Assembly: GCA_041633555.1 (NCBI GenBank)
Contig: JBFKFZ010000006.1
Coordinates: 1-64,000, forward strand
Direction of reading: 5' to 3'
Length of the DNA stretch: 64,000 bases
From: JAHEAO01 sp041633555
GTDB lineage: Bacteria > Pseudomonadota > Alphaproteobacteria > Rhodobacterales > Rhodobacteraceae
The translations under genes and the position numbers were made by a program. Positions 15,979-25,011 of this stretch are shown here, piece after piece. The notes beneath the pieces were generated by a model, which saw only the letters and a list, made by a program, of their open reading frames with translations, did not search any database and was not told where the DNA came from. Numbering within the stretch: position 1 is the first letter of the stretch; each line of letters begins with the position of its first letter.

Positions 15979-16956
15979 TCAGCGCGTGATCACCGGAATG
16001 CAGGACGCCCCTGTCGCTAGGATCACCGAGCAGAAACGCCGCGCATCGTTAATATCCTCAAAGCCATGCGCGCGCAAACGGTAGAAGGTCTTGCCCCCCG
16101 ACTTCGCCTCCTGGATGACGCGGCCCTTGTCGCCCATCACGTCGGAGAACTGCTCCGACAGCGTCGTCCATTCGGCCTCGGCAACGGCAACGCTGTCAAA
16201 GGCGCCAAGCTGCGCCAGTCGCGTCCCGACCGGGATCGTCGCGGGGTCAATCATATGAACAGCGCCGGACCCGGCATCGGAAAGTGGTGCCGTCGTGGGC
16301 GCCGCCATCGCCAGGTCGAGCGGTTTCGGCATCGGGCGCGGCGATCTGGCCAAGCCCGCGATGCTTGCCGGAATGGCCCCGTCGGGCAAGGTAGCCTCGA
16401 CTGCTTTGCCCGCGTCACTTGCCACCTCGACTGACGCAGTCACCAGCATGGCGGCTTCCTCGACGCGCGGCTCGCCGGCTTCGGCAATGCCGCCCAGCGC
16501 CTCGGCAATCGCCAGATCAATCGCGCTCATCGCTGCTGCGGCCTCCGCCTCTTCGGCGGCGGCCATCTCAGCGGCAACGGCGGCCTGCTGTTCGGCGGCC
16601 AGTTCACCCGCACTCTGATCCTCGTCGACCAGCGTCACCGGGCGGGGCGCCAGAACCAGCCGGTCGGGCGGCGGCTCGGCGGCGCCTTCGGCAGCGATGT
16701 TGTTCACCGCCAGCCCCTGATGCTCTGCCGCCAACCCGCCGGGATCGGCCGGCGCGACCCGCATGGGCCCTTCGAGCGCCCGCACCACCGGCACGCCCGA
16801 CACGTCGCGCACCCAGAGCTTGTAGCCCCAGGTCGCCAGCCCGGCGATCAGCGCGACCGAGATCAGTGCCCCCGCCCAGTTGACCAGCGACACCACAAAT
16901 GCGCCGCGCGGGACATGGTCCTCGCCCACGGCCTCGCCATATTCGAAATCCGTCAT
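15979..16956 (-). CDS. SPOR domain-containing membrane protein
   Basis: A 325-residue bitopic protein: cytoplasmic N-terminus with an acidic start, one membrane segment near residues 22-44 (LVNWAGALISVALIAGLATWGY), a long Ala/Glu-rich linker, and a C-terminal SPOR domain (TRLAQLGAFDSVAVAEAEW, then KTFYRLRAHGFEDINDARRFC). SPOR domains bind denuded peptidoglycan at division sites. It lies between argS and nagZ, as in other Rhodobacterales. It may be a divisome factor such as a FtsN-like protein, but the assignment beyond SPOR is an inference. Confidence 0.85.
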   Translation of the reverse strand: MTDFEYGEAVGEDHVPRGAFVVSLVNWAGALISVALIAGLATWGYKLWVRDVSGVPVVRALEGPMRVAPADPGGLAAEHQGLAVNNIAAEGAAEPPPDRLVLAPRPVTLVDEDQSAGELAAEQQAAVAAEMAAAEEAEAAAAMSAIDLAIAEALGGIAEAGEPRVEEAAMLVTASVEVASDAGKAVEATLPDGAIPASIAGLARSPRPMPKPLDLAMAAPTTAPLSDAGSGAVHMIDPATIPVGTRLAQLGAFDSVAVAEAEWTTLSEQFSDVMGDKGRVIQEAKSGGKTFYRLRAHGFEDINDARRFCSVILATGASCIPVITR

Positions 16957-17044
16957 ACCGCCTCACTGCTCCCGCTTCAGGGGCTGGCCCCGTCGCGGCT
17001 TGGCTTGCCTGCACAAGACCCCTTGGCGGTCCGGGCGCTTATTT

Positions 17045-18769
17045 TCAGCGCATTTCCTGAACCGGGGTCACGCCAAGGATACCAAGACCTGCGGAAATAA
17101 CAACGGCCACGGCCCTTGGCAGCGCGATTTTTGCAGCCGATGCGGCAGCGTCACCCTCTTGCAGGAAGCGCAGGGCGGGCATTTCGTTGCCCTTGTTCCA
17201 GAGCGCATGGAAATCGCTGGCCAGATCGTAGAGGTAAAAGGCGATCCGGTGCGGTTCGTGGCTGCGCGCCGCGATCTCCAGCAGGCGCGGCCATTCGGCC
17301 AGCCGTTTGGCGACCTTCAACTCGGCCTCATCCTGCAGATGCGCCTCGTCGGTCAGCTGAACCCCATTTTCGGCGGACTTGCGTAGGACCGAGCAGACCC
17401 GGGCATGGGCATATTGCACATAGAAGACCGGGTTGTCCTTGGTCTGTTCCAGCACCTTGTCGAAGTCGAAATCCAGCGGCGCGTCGTTCTTGCGGGTCAG
17501 CATGTGGAACCGGGTTACGTCGGGCCCGACCTGCTCGACCACGTCGCGCAGGGTCACGAAATTCCCGGCCCGTTTCGACATCTTGAAGGGCTCGCCGTTC
17601 TTCCAAAGCTTCACCAGCTGCGTCAGCTTGACATCGAGCGGCACCTTTCCGTCGGACAGCGCCGAAACGGCCGCCTTCATGCGCTTGACGTAGCCCGAGT
17701 GATCGGCACCAAACACATCGATCAGATGGTCGTAACCTCTTGAAACCTTGTCATAATGATAGGCGATATCGGGGGCGAAATAGGTCCAGCTGCCATCCGA
17801 CTTCTTTACCGGACGGTCGACATCGTCTCCATGCGCGGTCGAGCGGAAGAGCGTCTGTTCGCGCGGCTCCCAGTCCTCTGGCACCTTGCCCTTCGGCGGC
17901 TCGAGCACGCCCTCGTATATCAGCCCCTTGGCATCGAGATCGGCAATCGCCTTTTCGATCAGCCCGGTGCCGTAAAGCGATTTTTCGCTGAAGAAACTGT
18001 CCATCACCACGCCAAGCGAGGCCAGATCCTCGCGGATCATCTGCAGCATCGTTTCGGTGGTAAACAGGCGCACCTCGTCCAGCCAGTCAGCTTCGGGACG
18101 GTCCAGCATGCTTTCGCCGTACTTCTTCTTCATCGCCTCGCCCACGGGGACGAGGTAATCGCCGGGATACAGCCCCTCGGCGATTTCGGGCGCATGGCCG
18201 CAGGCCTCGCGGTAGCGCTCATAGGCCGAGCGGGCCAGCACATCGACCTGTGCGCCGCCATCGTTGATGTAATATTCCCGCGTCACCTCGTAGCCGGCGA
18301 AATCCAGCAGCGAGGCCAGCGCATCGCCGAAAACCGCGCCGCGGGTATGACCGACATGCAACGGCCCGGTGGGGTTGGCACTGACATATTCGACATTGAC
18401 GCGCTCGCCCTCGCCCATCCGCGAGCGGCCGAACTCGACCCCCTGCTCCAGCACCGCGGCGACGACGCCGCCCCAGACATCGCCGGAGAGCCGCAGGTTG
18501 ATGAAGCCGGGGCCAGCGACTTCGGCCACCTCGATCCGCCGGTCTGCCTGCAACTGCATTGCCAGCGCCTCGGCGATCTCGCGCGGCGGACGACCGGCGG
18601 GCTTGGCCAGCACCATCGCAGCATTGGTCGCCATGTCGCCGTGCAGCGCATCGCGCGGCGGCTCGACCGCCACGGCAGCGAAATCAAGCCCGGCGGGCAG
18701 GTCGCCCATCGCGACCATCGCCTCCAGAGCGCCGATCACATGCGCACGGATATCGGAAAACAGGTTCAT
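17045..18769 (-). CDS. argS: Arginyl-tRNA synthetase
   Basis: Class I synthetase that charges tRNA-Arg. The 574 residues contain the HIGH-type motif HVGHTRGAVFGD within NPTGPLHVGHTRG, the KMSKRAGNFVTL loop, the Arg-tRNA synthetase N-terminal domain, and the DALR anticodon-binding domain at the C-terminus (ARVCSVLRKSAENG...). Starts with ATG 18769. It heads the argS-SPOR-nagZ-scpA-scpB unit on the minus strand. Confidence 0.97.
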   Translation of the reverse strand: MNLFSDIRAHVIGALEAMVAMGDLPAGLDFAAVAVEPPRDALHGDMATNAAMVLAKPAGRPPREIAEALAMQLQADRRIEVAEVAGPGFINLRLSGDVWGGVVAAVLEQGVEFGRSRMGEGERVNVEYVSANPTGPLHVGHTRGAVFGDALASLLDFAGYEVTREYYINDGGAQVDVLARSAYERYREACGHAPEIAEGLYPGDYLVPVGEAMKKKYGESMLDRPEADWLDEVRLFTTETMLQMIREDLASLGVVMDSFFSEKSLYGTGLIEKAIADLDAKGLIYEGVLEPPKGKVPEDWEPREQTLFRSTAHGDDVDRPVKKSDGSWTYFAPDIAYHYDKVSRGYDHLIDVFGADHSGYVKRMKAAVSALSDGKVPLDVKLTQLVKLWKNGEPFKMSKRAGNFVTLRDVVEQVGPDVTRFHMLTRKNDAPLDFDFDKVLEQTKDNPVFYVQYAHARVCSVLRKSAENGVQLTDEAHLQDEAELKVAKRLAEWPRLLEIAARSHEPHRIAFYLYDLASDFHALWNKGNEMPALRFLQEGDAAASAAKIALPRAVAVVISAGLGILGVTPVQEMR

Positions 18770-18911
18770 TCACAGCATCCTTGAAATATCCGCGCGGTTT
18801 ACCACGCCGGATCGGAAGGTCAACGCCAAGGCCAGCACGAATGCGACGACACTTTTCCCGCGCCTGAAGGGTCGAATCGCCAGTGTCCCGGTTCTGCCCG
18901 GGGCCGGTCTG

Positions 18912-20735
18912 TCAGGCGGCGTTCTCGGCGGCTCTGGCGGCGGGCGGCAGCATCGAGATCACTCGGGTCCCCGGCGTGACTTTTGTAACTTCGGCATCGA
19001 GATCCATCCGCACCTCGCCGCCGGGACCTACCCGGGCGATGATCACGCCCTCTGGGCATTTCTTGCGCCAGGCATCAAGGGTGAAGTCCTCGGTGATCCG
19101 GGTCACGCCGAAGGTCCAGCCGGAGGCGAGCTTGGCATTCAGCTCATGATAGGTGTGGCGGCCGCCAAAGCGCCGCCCGCCAAGCGTCTCTGGCAGAGAA
19201 TGGCGCATGCTCTCGGCCTTGAGCCGGGCAATCTGGTAGACGTTCGTGCGCCCGAATTCCGGCCCGAGGTCGGTGGCCACGAGCGTGTTGTAGGCGTCGT
19301 TATCGGTCGCGGCGACCAGCGACGCATAGCTGACGAAGGCCACATTCTGCTCGGCGGCTTCTGACAGGATATCGCCGAAATATGTGCGGATGCCCGCCTC
19401 GCGGGCCGAGCGCAGGCGGGCGCGGTTCGGATCGGTGACGAGCACCGGCACCTCGGCTTTCCTCAGCGCCTCGGCAAAGGCCGTGGTCCAGCGCGACCCG
19501 CCGACGAGGATGACGCCCGGAGGATCGCCATCAGCCAGCCCCAGATAGCGCGCGAAGGGCACCAGCGTGAACCCGTGCAGGACGACGGTGACCGCCACCA
19601 GCGCGAAGGCCAGCGGCCCGATCAGCGCGCCGTCCTCGATCCCGAGTTCCGCAAGCCGCGTCCCGAAAAGCCCCGCGACCGCCACCAGCACGATGCCGCG
19701 CGGCCCCGTGAGCGCGATCAGCAGCCGCTCGCGCCAGGGCAGGTCTGTGCCCGCGAAGGACAGCAGCACCGTCACCGGCCGCGCCACAATCACAACGGCC
19801 GCGATGAACAGCACCGCCCGCCAGTTCAAGAGCGCCAGCGACGAGAAATCCAGCGACGAGGCCAGGAGCACGAAGACGCCCGAGACCAAGAGAACCGTCG
19901 CATGTTCCTTGAAGCGCCGCAGTTCCTCGTAGGAGGGTAGGTTGGCATTGGCGATCACCACGCCCATGATCGTGACCGCCAAAAGGCCGCTTTCATGCAG
20001 CATGTAGTTCGAGGCCGCAAACACCGCGAGAAGCGCCGAGAACAGGACCGGAACCTTCATGTATTCGGGCACATAGCCGCGGCGAAAGGCCAGTGCCAGT
20101 CCATAGCCGCCGACTACGCCGAGAATGGTCGAGACAATGATCCCGACCAGCAGAGCCCAGACCGCGCCGCCGAAGGTTTCGGCCGTGCGCAGCACCACAA
20201 CCGCCTCGAAGGCCAGAACGGCGGCGAGCGCGCCGATCGGATCGTTGACGATCGCCTCCCATTGCAGCAGCGCGGCGGGACGATGCGCCATCCGCGCCTG
20301 CCGCAAGAGCGGCGCGATCACGGTCGGACCTGTGACGATCATGATGCCGCCGAAGACGGCGCTCGATTCCCAGCTCAACCCGGCCCCGTAACGCAGGGCC
20401 AGCGTCGAAAGCAGCCATCCAAGGGGGGCGCCGATCACCACCAGCCGCATGACCCCTTGGGCGGCATCGCGCAGGGTGTGGAAGTTCAGAGTCAGGCCAC
20501 CTTCGAAGAGGATGATCGCTACCGCGATCGAGATCATGGGCCCGGTCAGATGTCCGATATCACGCACCGGGTCGATCACGCCCAGGACCGGCCCGACGAG
20601 GATCCCGGCGACCAGCATCAGCACGATGGCCGGCATCCGTAGCCGCCATGCCAGCCATTGCGATCCCACGCCAATTGCCCCGATCAGAGCAAACACCGCC
20701 ACCGGCTCCATGCCGCCCGTTTCCGCAACTGCCAT
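18912..20735 (-). CDS. Cation:proton antiporter with TrkA-N (RCK) domain
   Basis: A 607-residue membrane protein. Residues 10-420 have about 12 hydrophobic segments with CPA-type motifs: ILFEGGLTLNF, GPTVIAPLLRQARM, NDPIGALAAVLAFEAV and LTGPRGIVLVAVAGLFG. After about residue 430 the cytoplasmic part (VILVGGSRWTTAFAEALRKAEVPVLVTD) is a TrkA-N Rossmann domain typical of nucleotide- or ligand-gated regulation. It probably exchanges Na+ or K+ for H+ across the inner membrane. ATG 20735 gives a sensible short N-terminus. It sits between argS and dgt, which are often neighbours in relatives. Confidence 0.88.
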   Translation of the reverse strand: MAVAETGGMEPVAVFALIGAIGVGSQWLAWRLRMPAIVLMLVAGILVGPVLGVIDPVRDIGHLTGPMISIAVAIILFEGGLTLNFHTLRDAAQGVMRLVVIGAPLGWLLSTLALRYGAGLSWESSAVFGGIMIVTGPTVIAPLLRQARMAHRPAALLQWEAIVNDPIGALAAVLAFEAVVVLRTAETFGGAVWALLVGIIVSTILGVVGGYGLALAFRRGYVPEYMKVPVLFSALLAVFAASNYMLHESGLLAVTIMGVVIANANLPSYEELRRFKEHATVLLVSGVFVLLASSLDFSSLALLNWRAVLFIAAVVIVARPVTVLLSFAGTDLPWRERLLIALTGPRGIVLVAVAGLFGTRLAELGIEDGALIGPLAFALVAVTVVLHGFTLVPFARYLGLADGDPPGVILVGGSRWTTAFAEALRKAEVPVLVTDPNRARLRSAREAGIRTYFGDILSEAAEQNVAFVSYASLVAATDNDAYNTLVATDLGPEFGRTNVYQIARLKAESMRHSLPETLGGRRFGGRHTYHELNAKLASGWTFGVTRITEDFTLDAWRKKCPEGVIIARVGPGGEVRMDLDAEVTKVTPGTRVISMLPPAARAAENAA

Positions 20736-20948
20736 TTGACTGAAATCCCGTCAGATTGTTCGCGCGGCTCTCTTAGCATTGAAAAGGGTCGAGGCAACAG
20801 ATCGTCTGGATGGGCCCCGAGGTGGCCAAAGTGGACCTGCGCTGGGGTGCCGTGCTAGATCTGGCCCATGGTCCTGGCGGAAGGCGGGTTGGCGTACCGG
20901 CGGCGCGCGGGGCCGTGATCCAGCTGATCGCAGAAGGCGCTGCGCCCC

Positions 20949-21866
20949 ATGTTTCGTTTCATACACCATCTGCGCTGCTTTGCCGCCCTTGCCATCGTGG
21001 CCTTTCACGCGGGCCTTCCGGTTCTGCGGCCACAGCTTTATTCGGCGGTGGCGGTCTTCTTCGTGATCTCGGGCTTTGTCATCTACCGCGCCACGATGAC
21101 CCGCCCGTTCGATGCCCGCAGCTATGCGAGGGCGCGGTTCGTGCGGATCATGCCGCTCTGGTGGATCGCGCTGATTTGGTTTACCGGCGTCAACCTGATA
21201 GCCGGCATCGGAGGGCCGCCAGATCCCGGCCATTTCATCGGTTCGCTGATGCTTTTCCCGACCGAGGGCGCCAACGGGATGGTGCGGCCGGTTCTCAATG
21301 TCGGCTGGACGCTGGTCTACGAGGTCTTCTTTTACGTGCTCTTCGGTCTTTCGGCATGGTTCGGCCGCTGGTGGCTGTCATCGGCAGTCATCCTTTCGCT
21401 GGTGGCCTGCGGCTGGCTGCTCGAACCGGCGGGTTTCTACGCAAAGGTCTACACTTCCGACATCATGCTCTGTTTCGTCGCCGGTACGCTGATCGCGCAT
21501 ACCAATGCGCACGGCTGGACGCTGTCACCCTGGCTGATGCCGCTGGGTCTGCTGATCCTGTTCGTCGATGAGCCGTTGGCGCGCATCGCCGGCAGCAGCC
21601 TGATCGTTGCGGGGGTGGTGGCCGCCGAACCCGGATGGTTCCGCTCGGGCGCTTGCGACTTTCTGGGCAGCGCAAGCTACGCGATCTACCTGTTTCACTT
21701 CTCGGTCACATACATCGCCGAGCGCATGCCGTCGCCGCCGCATTGGGTCCTGGTCTTCGCCGCCGCGCTGGCCTTTGGCTGCCTCGCCCATATCCTCGTC
21801 GAAAGACCGCTTCTGCGGGCGCTGCGCCCTGCCCCGGACCGCGCAGTAGGGCAGCGGGCCAGTTGA
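20949..21866 (+). CDS. Acyltransferase family 3 membrane protein
   Basis: The 305 residues have about 9-10 hydrophobic segments and begin with the family-3 signature IHHLRCFAALAIVAFHAGLP, including the conserved Arg and His of the active site, then VAVFFVISGFVIYRA and RARFVRIMPLWWIAL. Such enzymes acetylate sugars of exopolysaccharide, LPS or peptidoglycan from the cytoplasmic side. No acceptor can be inferred. A gene for one such enzyme in isolation suggests surface glycan modification. Confidence 0.82.
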   Translation: MFRFIHHLRCFAALAIVAFHAGLPVLRPQLYSAVAVFFVISGFVIYRATMTRPFDARSYARARFVRIMPLWWIALIWFTGVNLIAGIGGPPDPGHFIGSLMLFPTEGANGMVRPVLNVGWTLVYEVFFYVLFGLSAWFGRWWLSSAVILSLVACGWLLEPAGFYAKVYTSDIMLCFVAGTLIAHTNAHGWTLSPWLMPLGLLILFVDEPLARIAGSSLIVAGVVAAEPGWFRSGACDFLGSASYAIYLFHFSVTYIAERMPSPPHWVLVFAAALAFGCLAHILVERPLLRALRPAPDRAVGQRAS

Positions 21867-22022
21867 TCCTCCCTTATCTCGCCCGGTTTTGCGTGCGCGA
21901 CCAACGTGCATCAGATCCATCTGCACCGACCTCCAAACCGTGGACTATGGCGAGAATGGCAGTTTTCTGATAGCCTCAACGCGTATTCGAACGCATCTAT
22001 TTCAGGAGTTTCGGGGGGGGGC

Positions 22023-23696
22023 ATGGAGGGCTTTGCACAATTATCCAGTAGCGCCAGTCAGCAGGAAAAGGTCCAGTCGATGTCGCAGCAGCTTCAGGCG
22101 CTGCGGAACGCCTTCATGGCCGACGGCCAGATCGACGCCGAGGAGGAGGCGCTGCTCAAGCGTATCGAAGAGAAGCTGGCCGAGGCCGAGAGGTTGCTTC
22201 GGCAGAGCACCGAGGGCGGCAATGGCGCGGAGCAACCGCTTCACACGACCGAGGCCACCATTGCCGGGTCCGGCGACGAGACCGGCGATCAGCCCTCGCC
22301 CTCTCCAGCCGTCGCCTCGATCTCGAGCTCGGTCGGCAAGGGCGGCAAGAACGCCCCCGACGACGTCATGGCGGTCCAGACGCTGCTGAACCAGAACGGC
22401 GCCAGCCTCGAGACCGATGGTCAAGTCGGGCCTAAGACCATCGCCGCGATCACCAAGTTCCAGCAGGAGGCAGTCGGCTTCGCGGATGGCCGGGTCGATC
22501 CGGGCGGCCAGACTTGGGAGGCACTGACCGGCGGCAAGGCCGCGCCGCCGCCCGAGGGCTTCGACGACGACCTGAAATCGCTGATCGATGACCTGCCGGA
22601 GCCGAAGACTCCGCCGCCCGTGATCGACAATGAGGTACCTGCTGATGACGACGCTGACGAACCGGAGGGTCCTTGGGTCGATGCCGAAACGACTGTCGAG
22701 TTTCCGGTCAAGGGTTTCACCGGCGCCGTCAAGGTTGCGACTGATTCCAGGGGAAACGTCACCTCTGTGGGGTTTGAGCTGGCCGCGAAAGCGGACTCTC
22801 CCACCTTCGCGGTCCCGCCTTATTATTTTGGCTGCGGCATCGCGACTACAGGCGAAGTTGCCTTTTCGGGGCCCGGTCCACTGGTCGATATCACCATCAA
22901 GATCGGATCAAAGGGCGTCGGCTTTCTCGGGGTCGGCCCCGCCGTCGGCGGACTGGTCGCCGGCTTCAAGGTCGAGGTCGAACTGAATGGAGCCTGCAAC
23001 TCTCCTTTCGGTGCCGTAATCGACCTCGAAACCCCTGCCAATTCGACAGCCACCTTCGGCCTGCCGATCCAGTTCTCCGCCGGCGGCGCGATCAAGGCGG
23101 GCGTCGAGATCAGGGCCGGCGACTTCGGGATCTCGGAGATGGTGCCGATCCGGGAATATAAGGACTTCATTATCCTCCGCCTCGATGAAGGGCCAGAGTG
23201 CTTCGCCGAATTCGGGCCGGGCTTCGATCAGTTCATCACAGACATTAAGAACCTGCATGAACTGGTGATCGAATCCGTAAAGAAGGCCGCCGAGAACCCA
23301 AAGATGGTCGGCACGGGCGATACAGGGCCAATCCTTGTAGGCAAGGCAGAGTCGATCGAGGATGACATCAACCGGGTGGCAAATGAGGCTCAGATCGCCG
23401 CCTTGCGCATGGCCGAGGATCAGATGCGCGCCGCTTATCAGGCCGGCTGGGCCAATCCAAACCTCGTTGGCAAGGCCAACGCGCTTACCCAGCAGGACGC
23501 GGACCGCGCCCGCGAGATCTACGGCCAGGCCTGGACCCAGCGGGCGCTGGCCAAGCAATCCTATGATGAGTACAGCTCGCCGCTCGACAGTGCCCCGATC
23601 GACATCATCGACGCGCGCCGCAATCAGGCCGTGTCGATCGCCTCCAAGTTCAACGCCGCCATCGCGCTCTTCCAGCAGGGCGACGACCAATGGTGA
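22023..23696 (+). CDS. Peptidoglycan-binding-domain protein with long unclassified C-terminus
   Basis: The 557-residue protein has a Gln/Glu-rich N-terminus (DGQIDAEEEALLKRIEEKLAEAE near 34-56), a peptidoglycan-binding (PG_binding_1-like) domain around residues 103-170 (VGKGGKNAPDDVMAVQTLL, DGQVGPKTIAAITKFQQ), an acidic Pro-rich linker, then about 350 residues with Gly-rich beta-like repeats (GSKGVGFLGVGPAVGGLVAGF) and a helical end. ATG 22023 with a G-rich ribosome-binding site is preferred over the frame extension to 21906. No signal peptide is visible; PGB domains of this type also occur in phage-tail-like injection systems, but none is in this window. Function not known. Confidence 0.7.
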   Translation: MEGFAQLSSSASQQEKVQSMSQQLQALRNAFMADGQIDAEEEALLKRIEEKLAEAERLLRQSTEGGNGAEQPLHTTEATIAGSGDETGDQPSPSPAVASISSSVGKGGKNAPDDVMAVQTLLNQNGASLETDGQVGPKTIAAITKFQQEAVGFADGRVDPGGQTWEALTGGKAAPPPEGFDDDLKSLIDDLPEPKTPPPVIDNEVPADDDADEPEGPWVDAETTVEFPVKGFTGAVKVATDSRGNVTSVGFELAAKADSPTFAVPPYYFGCGIATTGEVAFSGPGPLVDITIKIGSKGVGFLGVGPAVGGLVAGFKVEVELNGACNSPFGAVIDLETPANSTATFGLPIQFSAGGAIKAGVEIRAGDFGISEMVPIREYKDFIILRLDEGPECFAEFGPGFDQFITDIKNLHELVIESVKKAAENPKMVGTGDTGPILVGKAESIEDDINRVANEAQIAALRMAEDQMRAAYQAGWANPNLVGKANALTQQDADRAREIYGQAWTQRALAKQSYDEYSSPLDSAPIDIIDARRNQAVSIASKFNAAIALFQQGDDQW

Positions 23697-23702
23697 TCGG
23701 GC

Positions 23703-24611
23703 TTACCTGAAGATCGCCGCATAGCGCGGCGCGAAGAACTTGGTGAAGGCCTTCACCTCGGGCCGCCGATAGGCCTCGTGCGACACCAGCATCAGATGCT
23801 GTGCCGACAACTCCTCCGGCGGTTCAAAACAGGGCAGCAGCGTCTCCTCGGCTTTGGCGTACCTGACATTCAGTATGCCCCACCCGCGCCCCGCCCTGAT
23901 CACCGCGAGCATCAATTCAACTTCGTGGCAGGACATGACGATCTGCTCGGCCGGGACATGCTGCACGAGTCAGTCATGGAGGATCGGCGATGCATCATCG
24001 CGCCGGAAGGTGATGAAGCGATGGCCGCCCATGTCGTCAGGCGAGGCCGGCAGCCCCGATTTCTCGGCATGGCCTCGCGATCCGTAAAGCGTGAACCGAA
24101 CGGCGCTGATCTTGCGGCAGATCAGTTCCTGGTCTGGCTCGCTCTGGGTCAGCCGCAGGGCGATATCGGCTTCGCCCGCCGAGAGATCGAACACCTTGAC
24201 ACCGGGCAGGAACTCGAACTGTGCCTCGGGGTGCTGTGCCGAGAAATCGTTGATGATTTGCATTACCCGCGGCGAGAAATTCGATGAGACCGCGGTTATC
24301 CGGATCGGTCGCTGGCAGGTCAAGTCCCTCGCCTGTGTGGCGAAATCCGACGCTGCCCGTTCCATTGCCTCGGCCTGCGGCAGAAGTGTCCTTGCGGCTT
24401 CGGTCGGACGGAACCCGCGCGTGTCTCGCTCGAACAGCGTCAGGCCGACCTCGTGTTCCAGCGCCTCGATGCGGCGGGCGACCGTGGGCTGGGCGATGCC
24501 CAGATTGCGCGAGGCGGCGAGGGTCGAGCCCGCGCGGATGACGGCCAGGAAGACCCGCAGATCCGACCAGTTGCGAAAACCGTTCTTCGTTTTTGTAGAA
24601 CACCACAACAT
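23703..24611 (-). pseudogene. LysR-family transcriptional regulator interrupted by in-frame TGA
   Basis: Reading from ATG 24611 gives an N-terminal winged helix (RVFLAVIRAGSTLAASRNLGI, RRIEALEHEVGLTLFERD) and much of the effector-binding domain, ending ASPILHD with TGA at 23970-23972. Beyond it the same frame continues with LVQHVPAEQIVMSCHEVELM and ends FFAPRYAAIFR at 23703, so the break is a single nonsense codon. The first part alone (213 residues) lacks the last substrate-domain strands. It is divergent from the small gene at 24688. Probably inactive, or truncated and still DNA-binding. Confidence 0.72.
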
Positions 24612-24618
24612 CGCACCG

Positions 24619-24650
24619 GATACCAACGGATTAGCCGCTGCGCTAGTATC
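24619..24650. promoter_or_regulatory. Inverted repeat in the LysR divergent region, operator candidate
   Basis: GATAC (24619-24623) and GTATC (24646-24650) form an inverted repeat 22 bases apart between the LysR start and the divergent small gene. LysR proteins usually bind such dyads in divergent promoters. The dyad is short and the half-sites are not a perfect T-N11-A box, so it is only a candidate. Confidence 0.3.
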
Positions 24651-24687
24651 GGATCAGACCTTCCCCATGGCGAAAGGATCCCTGACC

Positions 24688-24906
24688 ATGACCGCGCTTA
24701 CCCTTCCCACTTTCGGTATCCGGGACTGGATCGACCTCCTGACCCGGCGCGCCCACCACCCCGGCAGGCCGGACAAGGAGGCCCCGCATGACGAGACCCG
24801 CAACCGGCTGGAATTCGTTCAGGAGATGCTGACGACAAACTCCGACGCGTTTGCCAGCGACCTTGATGTCCAGTCGATGATGCAGCTTTATCCCGGCAGG
24901 TTCTGA
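24688..24906 (+). CDS. Small hypothetical protein divergent from LysR remnant
   Basis: A 72-residue protein (MTALTLPTFGIRDWIDLLT, later NRLEFVQEMLTTNSDAFASD) with no family I recognise. The ATG at 24688 follows AAAGGATCC, a better ribosome-binding site than that of the upstream in-frame ATG at 24667. Its position suggests it was the LysR target. The region up to dgt (24907-25011) shows nothing further. Confidence 0.45.
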   Translation: MTALTLPTFGIRDWIDLLTRRAHHPGRPDKEAPHDETRNRLEFVQEMLTTNSDAFASDLDVQSMMQLYPGRF

Positions 24907-25011
24907 TCCCGGGCATGCGAAGGTCGCCGCATCGCCGTCCCGCCCGGCAAGCATGTCACGATCGCGACCGCTCACCGATTGGTCTCATCCCTCCAACCGG
25001 ATGTGGAAAGG

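Noticed and set aside
23970..23972. Possible selenocysteine at the TGA in the LysR gene
   Set aside because: LysR proteins have no known Sec site, and no stem-loop of the bacterial SECIS kind was seen just after the TGA. A nonsense mutation is simpler.
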